A DNA stretch of 61,505 nucleotides from an uncultured Lachnospiraceae bacterium (GTDB lineage: Bacteria > Bacillota > Clostridia > Lachnospirales > Lachnospiraceae), in the NCBI GenBank assembly GCA_902788555.1, contig CADAKQ010000014.1, positions 1 to 61,505 on the forward strand, in the 5' to 3' direction. The position numbers and the translations under genes are program-made. Each line of letters begins with the position of its first letter. The stretch's first letter is position 1. This document shows positions 1 through 7,802 of this stretch, piece by piece. The notes below the pieces were generated by a model. That model had not been told where the DNA came from, ran no database searches, and worked only from the letters and a program-made list of their open reading frames with translations.

Positions 1-45
1 CATAAGATTATTATGAAGGATTTTAAGGCAAAAGAAAACCCCTAA
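1..45 (+). CDS. 3' end of an unidentified gene (partial)
   Basis: The window opens in a reading frame that stays open for 14 codons, ends in HKIIMKDFKAKENP, and stops at TAA. The other two forward frames stop sooner. Two hairpins follow closely, the second with a T-run, which fits the 3' end of a transcribed gene. Too little sequence is present to name a product, and chance openness over so short a stretch cannot be excluded. Confidence 0.3.
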   Translation, partial: HKIIMKDFKAKENP

Positions 46-46
46 T

Positions 47-100
47 CCCCTCAAGATTGAGGGGAAGGGGAGTTGAAGTGCCAAAGGCACTTTTTTATTT
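47..100 (+). terminator. Tandem hairpins ending in a Rho-independent terminator
   Basis: A perfect 8-bp hairpin (CCCCTCAA, GA loop, TTGAGGGG, 47-64) is followed by a second hairpin, AAGTGCC-AAA-GGCACTT (76-92), with a run of T. The second is a good terminator for + strand transcription. On the minus strand the first hairpin is followed by a T-rich stretch and could terminate the small gene at 95-253. Confidence 0.6.
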
Positions 101-253
101 GTTATCATTAGGATATCCGTTTCCTTGTAAATCAGTTGAAGGATTAAGTTTACTGTTATATTCTATTTTGTTCTTATCATTGATTGGGTGTTCAGCTTCC
201 CAGACACCTTTTGGAATCGTTTTTATAGGTTTGTTTTTATCTGTTATTTTCAT
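95..253 (-). CDS. Small hydrophilic protein of 52 residues, function unknown
   Basis: This 52-codon minus-strand ORF starts at an ATG preceded by GAGG at a 9-nt spacing and ends just before the hairpins at 47-92, so it has a complete small-gene layout. The product is charged and rich in Asn, Lys, Asp and Pro, with no membrane segment or signal peptide. Sequence features include a PKGVWEAEHPIND stretch and an NGYPNDN tail. The overlapping + strand frame (57-278) is hydrophobic, has no plausible ribosome binding site and is treated as a shadow. I do not recognise a family. A small immunity or accessory protein is possible given the degraded surroundings, but that is only a guess. Confidence 0.5.
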   Translation of the reverse strand: MKITDKNKPIKTIPKGVWEAEHPINDKNKIEYNSKLNPSTDLQGNGYPNDNK

Positions 254-346
254 TATAATATACCTCGTTATTTTATAGTGTTTCTCATTTTTAAAAAAAT
301 ATTAAGATATATTCATTTTTTAATTGTAAGATATTATAAATAAATA

Positions 347-843
347 TTGAATGGTTTTGCAATCGTGAGTGATAAAAGATGTTATTTTCAAGGTACAAGC
401 TATGAGATTACATACAAAAATAATGGAAGAAAAAAATTAAACAAAACAAATCGTTCGAGGACAGTAGATTTAAAAGATATTACAGGTACAGGGTTTGATT
501 ATATTCAGAATATTTTATATATTATAAAAGTAAAAAAGTTATTATATCAATACAATATGCGGGTGGTGAAATAGCATTTGATGTAAAATGGTTTTCTCAA
601 CAGGAGGTTGATGATTTTCAAAGACAACTTCGTCTAGCTAAAGATATGTCTTTAGAAGAAGCAGAGAATGTAACACGAGAAAAATACATTAATGCTATGA
701 ATAATAATACAAATAATGCTCAATCTCAATTTAATCAGGTAAGTACAGCCGATGAATTGGTTAAATTTGCTGACTTATTACAAAAAGGCATGATAACTCA
801 AGAAGAATATGAAGAGGCAAAGAGGAGATTATTAAATGCATAA
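347..843 (+). pseudogene. Broken PH-like/SHOCT domain protein gene
   Basis: Two reading frames carry the two ends of one protein. The first (347-574, TTG start) has a VSDKRCYFQGTSYE segment and a TVDLKDITGTGF motif typical of bacterial PH-like proteins. The second frame resumes with VIISIQYAGGEIAFDVKW, continues through DFQRQLRLAKD, and ends in a SHOCT domain (ADELVKFADLLQKGMITQEE and RRLL). In relatives, as I recall them, one or two membrane helices lie between these parts, and an N-terminal segment precedes the first part. Here both are missing and the frames are offset near an A-run (about 530-540). The gene therefore looks truncated, internally deleted and frameshifted. A sequencing error in the A-run would explain the frame change but not the missing helices. 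Confidence 0.6.
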
Positions 844-1291
844 CGAAGTATATGTCAAATCAACAGATACTTTTGGAGATTTAACATTGACTAATGATTA
901 TTTTGTTATAAAGGGCAAACATTATAGTATTCGTGATTGGTATATAGGAAAATCGCAGGATAACATAGCAATCCCTACAAAAGATATTTTAAATATTGAT
1001 TTTATTACTATGAAATCAAAAAGATTGTTTGTGTGTTATATTGTAATTATGACTGTACTTGTTGCTTTTACTAAGATATTGATAAGATTTACAGTTGGTA
1101 TACCTGTTATAATAATTCTTTTATGTTGTGTATGTAGCAGTACTGTAATAATATTATATCATATGAAAGCATATAAACTATTTAGAGTTATAGCCAAAGG
1201 TATAACTGTTGCTGTTGACGTAAAAAATTATGATCAGGTTCAATTAGCTAATTTGATAGTATTTTGGAATAATATTAGATGCACAAATTAG
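836..1291 (+). CDS. Small membrane protein, PH-like, function unknown
   Basis: The 151-residue protein starts at an ATG inside the last codons of the SHOCT pseudogene (8-nt overlap), with GAGGAG about 8 nt upstream, so it was probably translationally coupled to that gene. Residues about 1-60 are beta-rich and include a GDLTLTNDYFVIKGKHYSI segment. Two closely spaced hydrophobic helices follow (about 62-82 and 87-107), then a cytoplasmic tail of about 40 residues. The shape, a PH-like domain interrupted by a membrane hairpin, resembles the intact relatives of the neighbouring pseudogene. The pair may therefore have been a two-gene unit. No enzyme motif is visible. Confidence 0.6.
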   Translation: MHNEVYVKSTDTFGDLTLTNDYFVIKGKHYSIRDWYIGKSQDNIAIPTKDILNIDFITMKSKRLFVCYIVIMTVLVAFTKILIRFTVGIPVIIILLCCVCSSTVIILYHMKAYKLFRVIAKGITVAVDVKNYDQVQLANLIVFWNNIRCTN

Positions 1292-1295
1292 TGTA

Positions 1296-1324
1296 TTGAA
1301 AAAACTAAATCAAAATATTATACT
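1296..1324 (+). promoter_or_regulatory. SigmaA-type promoter of the 1331 RNA
   Basis: TTGAAA and TATACT are separated by exactly 17 bp, starting a few bases after the stop codon of the preceding gene. Transcription would begin near 1331, at the foot of the long paired stem of the structured RNA. Confidence 0.6.
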
Positions 1325-1330
1325 TTAAAT

Positions 1331-1440
1331 AAAGTATCCGGTCCCGAGAGGTATATCTGCTTGCAGGTAGTGGAGGTGTCTTTTCCAAAAATATGAGATG
1401 ATGCGAAGTAACACACTCCAGCCGGATACTAAAGTTTTGT
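1331..1440 (+). ncRNA. Structured RNA of about 100 nt upstream of amrS, class unknown
   Basis: The segment folds into one closed multi-branch structure. A 9-bp closing stem (AGTATCCGG at 1333-1341 with CCGGATACT at 1422-1430) encloses a CC-GAGA-GG mini-hairpin, a hairpin TATCTG-CTTG-CAGGTA (about 1353-1368), and a long arm TGGAGGTGT (1371-1379) with ACAC-A-CTCCA (1411-1420, single bulged A). CTTG and GAGA are stable tetraloop sequences. A promoter lies just upstream. No T-run follows the closing stem, so the RNA may be a 5' leader or riboswitch for amrS (start 1503) rather than a separately terminated RNA. It lacks the GGAA-tetraloop motif of SRP RNA, and I could not match it to any riboswitch consensus I know. 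Confidence 0.55.
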
Positions 1441-1502
1441 TATTTGGGTAAAATGTTTTACTTAAACAGTTGTGTGACAAATATCTAAAGGTTTAATATA
1501 AA

Positions 1503-2357
1503 ATGATAAATGAAAAGCTAAAATGTAATGTCTGCTTTCGAGGCTGTACGCTTTCCGAAGGTGAAACGGGTGCATGTCTTGCGAGAGTATGTAAAGGTAA
1601 TAATATAATATCAAAAAGTTTTGGATATATTACATCGCTTGCACTTGACCCGATAGAAAAGAAGCCTCTGAACAGATTTTATCCGGGAAGTATGATACTT
1701 TCCGTTGGAAGCTATGGCTGTAATTTAAAGTGCCCTTTTTGTCAGAATGTAAGTATATCCCTTGCGGATGGAAGAACCATGCCGGATACCGAATATCTGC
1801 CACCGGAGGCACTTTGTGATATGGCGGTTTCTTTAAAGGAAAGAGGCAATATAGGTGTTGCATTTACATATAATGAACCTCTTGTCGGATATGAATATGT
1901 ACGTGATACGGCAAGGCTTGTCCATGAGGCCGGTATGAAAAATGTCGTTGTAACAAACGGCTCTGTAAATACATGGGTACTGGATGAGCTTGAACCCTAT
2001 ATAGATGCGTTTAATATCGACCTTAAATGTTTCAATGAAGCATATTATAAAGATGTGCTGAAGGGGAATTTTGAAACAACGAAAAAATTTATCGAGCGTG
2101 CGCTGTCATTTGCACATGTTGAGCTTACCACGCTCATTATACCCGAAGAAAATGATACTGAGGAGGAAATGAGAGAATTATCCTCATGGGTATACGAGCT
2201 TGAACTCAATTACGGTAAACATATACCATTACATATATCAAGATTTTTCCCACGTAGCAGGTATGCAGAAAGACAGCCTACCAAAGTTAGTAGTATTATA
2301 AAACTATCAAAAGTCGCAAGAGAAAAATTAACCTATGTTTATGAAGGGAATATATAG
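1503..2357 (+). CDS. amrS: AmmeMemoRadiSam system radical SAM enzyme
   Basis: This is a 284-residue radical S-adenosylmethionine enzyme of the PflA/AmrS type. The iron-sulfur cluster motif CxxxCxxC is at Cys73, Cys77 and Cys80 (GCNLKCPFCQN). It is preceded by a Cys-rich N-terminus (Cys8, 11, 15, 25) and an LALDPIEKKPLNRFYPG block that is characteristic of AmrS. The family is defined by genomic linkage to Memo and AMMECR1 proteins, and the next gene carries exactly those two domains. The substrate of the system is not established to my knowledge. Start: ATG with a moderately spaced AAAGG upstream. The leader contains the structured RNA at 1331-1440, so expression may be controlled there. Confidence 0.9.
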   Translation: MINEKLKCNVCFRGCTLSEGETGACLARVCKGNNIISKSFGYITSLALDPIEKKPLNRFYPGSMILSVGSYGCNLKCPFCQNVSISLADGRTMPDTEYLPPEALCDMAVSLKERGNIGVAFTYNEPLVGYEYVRDTARLVHEAGMKNVVVTNGSVNTWVLDELEPYIDAFNIDLKCFNEAYYKDVLKGNFETTKKFIERALSFAHVELTTLIIPEENDTEEEMRELSSWVYELELNYGKHIPLHISRFFPRSRYAERQPTKVSSIIKLSKVAREKLTYVYEGNI

Positions 2358-2454
2358 AATCATTTAAAACAACTCCAAACCTTTCTACGCTGCTTAAGCT
2401 ACTTAAACCATTGGGCTTAAAAATTACTATATCATAAGAAAAGGAGATTTTGTT

Positions 2455-3927
2455 ATGGGGATATTAGCAGGATTTATGGTACCGCATCCGCCGATGATAG
2501 TACCAAGTGTCGGACGTGGCAGTGAGGCTACAATAAAAGAAACAACTAAAAGCTATGAGCAGGTTGCTGATATGATAGCAGATATTAAACCTGATACGAT
2601 AGTTATATCATCACCTCATAGTGTTATGTACAGGGATTATTTTCATATATCGCCGGGGAGCACTGCAAGTGGCTCGTTTGCAAGATTTGATGCACCTGAG
2701 GTTAAATTTGAGGTTGATTATGATACTGAATTTGTAGATACATTATGTGACATTGCCCAAAGGGATGATATATCGGCAGGAACTTTAGGCGAAAAAAGTG
2801 CGGCGCTTGACCATGGGACTATGGTTCCTTTATATTTCATAATGAAAAAATATAAAGCTTTTAAGCTTGTGCGTATCGGACTTTCGGGACTTTCGTTGCA
2901 GGAGCATTATGGACTTGGAATAGCTATTAAGGAGACTGCAGGGATAACAGGAAAAAAGGTGGTTTATGTTGCAAGTGGTGACCTTTCCCACAAGCTTAAA
3001 GAGTATGGACCTTATGGCTTTGCACCGGAGGGACCGGTTTATGATGAGCGTATAATGGATGTGATGGGACGTGGTGCATTTGATGAATTATTTGATTTTG
3101 AGGAGAGCTTTCTTGATAAGGCTTCTGAGTGTGGACACCGTTCCTTTGTTATAATGGCAGGGGCATTTGATTGTACTGATGTAGAAACGGAAAGACTTTC
3201 GCATCAGGATGTGACGGGTGTAGGATATGGAATCTGCACATATATAAACAAAGGTGAAAATGAAGAAAGAGCTATGCTTGATAAGTGGAATATACGTCAC
3301 CGAGATAAGCTTATAAATATGCGAAAGAATGAAGACGCTTATGTAAAACTGGCAAGATTATCTATCGAAAATTATATAATTACACACGAAAAAATTAATT
3401 GGAAAAATGTTAAGAGGCGGGTGCTTTCTACAGGTACGGGAATAACTGAACAGCTTACATCAAAACAGCTTGAGGAAAGAGAAGAAAAGTCAGATGCACA
3501 TGAGGAATTAAGTAACAGACAGGCAGGTGCTTTCGTGTCTATACATAAAAACGGAGCTTTAAGAGGCTGTATCGGAACGATTGGACCAACCAAGGATTTT
3601 CTTGCTGAAGAGATAATTGAAAATGCCATAAGTGCTTCGACACGTGACCCGCGTTTTTCGCCGATTACAAAGGAGGAGCTTTTTGAACTTGAGATAAATG
3701 TAGATGTGCTTGGCGAGATAGAGCCGATAGCATCCGAGGAAGAACTCGATGTTATACGGTATGGTGTGATTGTGAGAAAGGGCAACAAACAGGGACTTTT
3801 ATTGCCTAATCTTGATGGTGTCGATACCATAGAGGAGCAGCTTTCCATAGCAAAAAGAAAGGCAGGACTTTCACCGGACGAAGAAGGCTGTGATTTATAT
3901 AAATTTGAAGTGGTGCGACATACATAG
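2455..3927 (+). CDS. Memo/LigB-type domain fused to AMMECR1 (AmrB-AmrA fusion)
   Basis: The 490-residue protein joins two AmmeMemoRadiSam components. Residues about 1-265 form a LigB/Memo-like domain (class III extradiol dioxygenase fold), with candidate metal-site histidines in VPHPPM (near residue 11), SPHS (near 53) and DHGTMVPL. Residues about 295-490 form an AMMECR1 domain with the hallmark LRGCIGT near residue 370 and the downstream RDPRFSPI segment. A strong AAAAGGAG lies 8 nt upstream of the ATG. The gene is the second of a short operon with amrS. Whether the Memo-like half is an enzyme or a redox protein is unknown; the fusion implies 1:1 stoichiometry of the two activities. Confidence 0.85.
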   Translation: MGILAGFMVPHPPMIVPSVGRGSEATIKETTKSYEQVADMIADIKPDTIVISSPHSVMYRDYFHISPGSTASGSFARFDAPEVKFEVDYDTEFVDTLCDIAQRDDISAGTLGEKSAALDHGTMVPLYFIMKKYKAFKLVRIGLSGLSLQEHYGLGIAIKETAGITGKKVVYVASGDLSHKLKEYGPYGFAPEGPVYDERIMDVMGRGAFDELFDFEESFLDKASECGHRSFVIMAGAFDCTDVETERLSHQDVTGVGYGICTYINKGENEERAMLDKWNIRHRDKLINMRKNEDAYVKLARLSIENYIITHEKINWKNVKRRVLSTGTGITEQLTSKQLEEREEKSDAHEELSNRQAGAFVSIHKNGALRGCIGTIGPTKDFLAEEIIENAISASTRDPRFSPITKEELFELEINVDVLGEIEPIASEEELDVIRYGVIVRKGNKQGLLLPNLDGVDTIEEQLSIAKRKAGLSPDEEGCDLYKFEVVRHT

Positions 3928-3947
3928 AATATAAATGGAGAAGAATA

Positions 3948-4703
3948 ATGATAGTAGAAAATGGAGAGTTTATAATGACTGCCCTTGAGTATGATGACCC
4001 AAATTGTATTCATAGTGTAGAGGAGTTAATTGAATATATAGATAAGGTTGGATTTCTTCCCCTTTTTGGAAATGAAATACCCGGATTTTCTGTAGAGGAG
4101 CATACATGGTATATGGGATGGTGGTCAGGAAACGCTGAGGATGACCCTTGGATGTGGCGTGAGGAGCTTGCAAAAAGCAGGAAGGTTGCTTACGGCAAGT
4201 TCTTTGATAAAAAAGCAGGCTTTATATCTTTAAAGTGGCTTCCTTATTTTGCAAATTACAGAAGAAACGGATATGATTTTGATGCACTTTATGAGGATGG
4301 ATATGCTGAAAGAAGAAGCAAGAAGATAATGGATTTATTTGTCAAGGATGATATAGAGGATGAGGATGAAATGTGGAAGGATGACCTGATACTATCCACT
4401 GAGTTAAAGAAAATGGCCGGATTTGGAAAAAACGGTGAGAAAAATTTCACGGGAGTGCTTACGGATTTGCAGATGAAGCTTTATCTTGTAATGGTGGACT
4501 TTAGAAGAAGATTAAATAAAAAGGGGGAAGAATACGGCATGCCTGTATCGATACTTCTTCCTCCTGAGGTAGTATGGGGATATAAGCATATAGCATCTGC
4601 TTATAAGGAAAAACCGGAACAATCTAAGGAAAGAATAATCAAACATATAATCGAACTATATCCTGATGCAAAAGAAAAGGATATAAATAAAATAATAAAA
4701 TAA
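3948..4703 (+). CDS. AlkZ-related winged-helix protein
   Basis: The 251-residue soluble protein opens with a VEELIEYIDKVGFLPLFGNEIPGFSVEEHTW-type region, rich in aromatics, containing WYMGWWSGNAEDDPWMWREE. I associate this arrangement with the AlkZ-related family, relatives of the YcaQ/AlkZ DNA glycosylases that unhook crosslinks. The catalytic motif of true AlkZ could not be confirmed, so glycosylase activity is uncertain. Two starts are possible: ATG 3948 (GGAGAAG at 6 nt) and ATG 3975 (GGAGAG at about 7 nt, giving MTALEYDDPN). It follows the AMMECR1 fusion by 20 nt, so it is probably the third gene of that operon. Confidence 0.6.
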   Translation: MIVENGEFIMTALEYDDPNCIHSVEELIEYIDKVGFLPLFGNEIPGFSVEEHTWYMGWWSGNAEDDPWMWREELAKSRKVAYGKFFDKKAGFISLKWLPYFANYRRNGYDFDALYEDGYAERRSKKIMDLFVKDDIEDEDEMWKDDLILSTELKKMAGFGKNGEKNFTGVLTDLQMKLYLVMVDFRRRLNKKGEEYGMPVSILLPPEVVWGYKHIASAYKEKPEQSKERIIKHIIELYPDAKEKDINKIIK

Positions 4704-4936
4704 TAAGTACACTATTTGCGGAAATGTTCCGATAATACTATATAGTGATGTTTCATAAAAAGTGTATTGTGCAATTTGTATAAAAACGTTGTTGATTTTG
4801 TACAAAAATGATAAGAACGTTTATGTTTGTGTTGACAGAGTCCGCATATTTTACTAAAATTAATATAACTGTAACTATGTTTATAATAAAATGAGTATTT
4901 ATAAATCAAATATTATAATTTGCAAGGAGGCATTAT
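4704..4936 (+). promoter_or_regulatory. Intergenic region with strong promoter for the surface protein
   Basis: The -35 box TTGACA (4832-4837) and -10 box TAAAAT (4855-4860) are 17 bp apart. Upstream, a nested hairpin (CACTAT/ATAGTG around CGGAA/TTCCG, about 4710-4747) follows the AlkZ-related gene without a clear T-run. Between them lie two similar blocks, TTTGTAYAAAAA followed by AACGTT, about 30 bp apart, which could bind a regulator. The ribosome binding site AAGGAGG precedes the ATG at 4937 by 7 nt. Confidence 0.7.
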
Positions 4937-7567
4937 ATGAAAAGAGAGGGAATTATGAAAAGGGTGGTGACATTTGCCATGGCATCTGTTATGGCATTGT
5001 CGACAGTGGTCTTTAGCGGTACGGGGCAGGTTACTAAAGCTGCAGCACTTGATTCTGCGAGTGCGGTTAATTTTAGAACTGTATTGGGACGTGCTACAGA
5101 CTTTGGACTTTTAGGAACAAAGATTACACAGAACGGACACATGGAAACAACTTTTGCCACAAAGCTCTTTGACAATAAGGCAGATAATAATGATGTAGAT
5201 ATGGCGGGCTCATTACCGGTACACTTTATTATAGCTGATGCAACAGGAAATGGTGTAAAGTTTGGACAGGCGGCTGAAAAGGATATGATTTTGAATGTCG
5301 AGACTACACAAACAGTTGCAGATGGCATTGTAATTATGGGTAATGAAAGCCTGAAGCCTAAGGTTGTTACGACTATATCAGATAAAGAATCAATAGAAAA
5401 TAATATTGATTCCATGATTGGGCATATTAGGGATGAATCTGCAATATTAGCATCTAAGACGTCGACAGAGGGTGTGAATATAACCGGAAACGGTAATTTG
5501 ACTATTGATTTAAGTAATGAAAGTTTCAAGGATTCTGTAGTTTACATAAATGTTGATGCAGGAAGTGATTTGGCAAATGCGGCAAAGAACTCAAACGGAA
5601 TAAAGATTGTTAAGTATTCAAGTACGGTCGTAGTGTTTAATATGCCTGCCGCTAATAATGGTGACACATTAAGTATCAATCAGTATACTGTTCAAGTTAT
5701 TGATAAGGGTAATGAAGTGTTAACAACAGATCACGCTTCAAATGCACAAGGACATGTTGATGAGGTTATGATTGAAAAGGATTCTGAGATATGTCAAAAA
5801 ATTATTTGGAATATGCCTGATTCCACTAAGGTCTCTTTGGATACAACACTTGGATGTTTCATAGTTCCGCGTTCGGATGCATCAGTAGGAGGTGGTTCAA
5901 GTGGAGGATGGCTTGCAACAGGCGGAACATTTGATACGACTGCAGAGTGGCATTTTATATATCAGGGACGTAACACAAATGTTTCAACAAATTCATCAGG
6001 AGAGATGAATTTTGCATCGAGAAAAGCATTTACTCATTCATTTACCGAAAGAGATAATAAGAATGAGGTTTTAGAAGACAAGACTATAAAAACTACACCA
6101 AATCAATATAAGTTTGAATTTTATAAGGTAACAGATAACAGCTTTTCTACAACAGGCGCAGAACTGATTGGTACAGTAGGAAATGATGCAAGTAATACAA
6201 TCACATTCCCAACATTAACATTTACAGAAGAGGGTGATTATTATTACGTTGTAAAAGAGGTTGATGCAGGAAAAACTGTTGACGGAATCACTAATTCAGA
6301 CGGAGAGATAGATATATGGATGCACGTTACCAAAGTGACAAATGGAGGTGTAGAAAGCTTTAAGTATCAGGTTTCAACTTGGAAATATCTTTCTGCAGCA
6401 GATAAAGCTGAAGGAAAAATATATAAAAATGTTGATCAAAAAACTATGTCAGGTGTTGAATGGACACTTGGTGGCTTCTACAATCTTGCTGACTTAGGAA
6501 ATCTTGAAGTGACAGTGCTTGATGAGGATACTAAGACACCAGTGATGGATGCAAAGGTTGAAATTACTAATCCTGATGGAACAAAAAAAATATATACAAC
6601 TGATTCAAACGGCAAAATAGAAATAACAAATACTCCTTCTGGAGATTACAAAATAAAGGTTACTGAAGTACCTGATGGTTACAAGGTTACTACAGGAGAA
6701 GAAGAGAAAAAAACAGTAGAAGACGGTAAGACGGCAACTCACGTTGCAGAGATAACTCCGACAGGTGGTCTTAAGATTACAGTGCTTGAAGAGGATTCAG
6801 ATGAGCCTGTTAAGGATGCTGTAGTAAAGGTAACAGGACCTGACGGAACAGTTACGGAATATACTACGGATGAAAATGGAGAGATTCTTGTTAATCCTAC
6901 AGAAACAGGTGATTATCAGATAGTAGTTACCAAGGTTCCGGAAGGAAAGAAGGTAACGGTAGGCGAGACAAAGACTGTAACGGTTGAAAAGCTTAAGATA
7001 GCAGAGCATGTCGCTAAGATAAATAAGGTTGAAACAACAGATGACACTAAGAAGGATGAAGAAAAGACAGTCACTGAGGAAAAGAAGGAGGATACTACTC
7101 CAAAGGGTAACCTTGAGATAACGGTTCGCGATGAAGTAACCAACGATCCTGTTCCAAATGCAACTGTAAACATTACTGACCCAACAGGTGATAAGAGCGA
7201 TCATACAACTGATAGTGCAGGTAAGGTAACACTTACAGATGTACCGGTTGGTGATTATACAGTAGAGGTAACAAGTGTACCTGAGGGATATACCGTAACA
7301 ACAGGTCAGACCTCAACTGTTACAGTTAAGGAAAATGAGACTGTAACAGAAACCGTAAAGGTAAACACTCCTACACAAACAAATACACCAACGACTACAC
7401 CTAATACAAATACAACAGTAACATCTACTAATCAGACAACTGATTCGAAAAAAGATACAACTGTTGCAACAGGTGATACAAGTAAGCCGTATATGGCAAT
7501 GGTATTTATGGGTGTATCGATTATAGGTATGGCAATACTTACATTGCTCAAGAAAAAAGAGGATTAA
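4937..7567 (+). CDS. Cell-surface protein with FctA-like and Cna-B domains
   Basis: The 876-residue protein is secreted: an N-terminal signal (about 1-37) is followed by a Ser/Gly-rich ectodomain. Residues about 360-510 resemble the isopeptide-forming FctA/Spy0128 pilin domain (TIKTTPNQYKFEFYKV and GDYYYVVKEV). Three Cna-B-type repeats start near 521, 611 and 723, each with the pattern DGxxxxYTTDxxGxI and a GDYxxxVTxVPxGY end. The tail is a Thr/Asn-rich wall stretch, TGDTS (845-849), a membrane helix (about 851-870) and KKKED. The sorting signal lacks the usual LPXT and reads VATGDTS. The protein stands alone, with no sortase next to it. It is probably a fibrillar adhesin or pilin-like subunit. 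Confidence 0.85.
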   Translation: MKREGIMKRVVTFAMASVMALSTVVFSGTGQVTKAAALDSASAVNFRTVLGRATDFGLLGTKITQNGHMETTFATKLFDNKADNNDVDMAGSLPVHFIIADATGNGVKFGQAAEKDMILNVETTQTVADGIVIMGNESLKPKVVTTISDKESIENNIDSMIGHIRDESAILASKTSTEGVNITGNGNLTIDLSNESFKDSVVYINVDAGSDLANAAKNSNGIKIVKYSSTVVVFNMPAANNGDTLSINQYTVQVIDKGNEVLTTDHASNAQGHVDEVMIEKDSEICQKIIWNMPDSTKVSLDTTLGCFIVPRSDASVGGGSSGGWLATGGTFDTTAEWHFIYQGRNTNVSTNSSGEMNFASRKAFTHSFTERDNKNEVLEDKTIKTTPNQYKFEFYKVTDNSFSTTGAELIGTVGNDASNTITFPTLTFTEEGDYYYVVKEVDAGKTVDGITNSDGEIDIWMHVTKVTNGGVESFKYQVSTWKYLSAADKAEGKIYKNVDQKTMSGVEWTLGGFYNLADLGNLEVTVLDEDTKTPVMDAKVEITNPDGTKKIYTTDSNGKIEITNTPSGDYKIKVTEVPDGYKVTTGEEEKKTVEDGKTATHVAEITPTGGLKITVLEEDSDEPVKDAVVKVTGPDGTVTEYTTDENGEILVNPTETGDYQIVVTKVPEGKKVTVGETKTVTVEKLKIAEHVAKINKVETTDDTKKDEEKTVTEEKKEDTTPKGNLEITVRDEVTNDPVPNATVNITDPTGDKSDHTTDSAGKVTLTDVPVGDYTVEVTSVPEGYTVTTGQTSTVTVKENETVTETVKVNTPTQTNTPTTTPNTNTTVTSTNQTTDSKKDTTVATGDTSKPYMAMVFMGVSIIGMAILTLLKKKED

Positions 7568-7583
7568 TAAAAAATAAATAATT

Positions 7584-7637
7584 AATAAGCTGCCGCATTG
7601 ATGGATAATCAGCGCGGTAGCTTATTTTGTTTTTTGG
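7584..7637 (+). terminator. Rho-independent terminator of the surface protein gene
   Basis: A 13-bp stem (AATAAGCTGCCGC, 7584-7596, with GCGGTAGCTTATT, 7614-7626, one G-T pair) is followed by TTGTTTTTT. Confidence 0.9.
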
Positions 7638-7696
7638 AATATAAGATACAATAGATATTGCTTGTAATATTCTTTTAAATAATCTTATGAAAAATC

Positions 7697-7726
7697 TTGC
7701 AATCATATAATGATAGCGGTTATAAT
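7697..7726 (+). promoter_or_regulatory. Promoter of the DUF4236 gene
   Basis: TTGCAA and TATAAT are separated by 18 bp, about 77 nt upstream of the ATG at 7803, which has AATCGGAGGA in front of it. Confidence 0.6.
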
Positions 7727-7802
7727 TAGAATATCAGATGATATGATATATGATAAGTTGCTCTGAAATAAAAGAAATACTACAGATAATCGGAGGATAA
7801 TT

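Noticed and set aside
57-278. Plus-strand ORF of 73 codons at the window start
   Set aside because: It overlaps the terminator hairpin, has no ribosome site, and is the shadow of the better-supported minus-strand 52-codon gene.
1331-1440. Identification as SRP (4.5S) RNA or 6S RNA
   Set aside because: The GGAA tetraloop with GGAAGCAGC motif of SRP RNA and the long single bubble of 6S RNA are both absent.
3372-4013. Minus-strand ORF of 213 codons opposite the AMMECR1 region
   Set aside because: Serine-rich shadow of a conserved domain; no start signals and it crosses two real genes.
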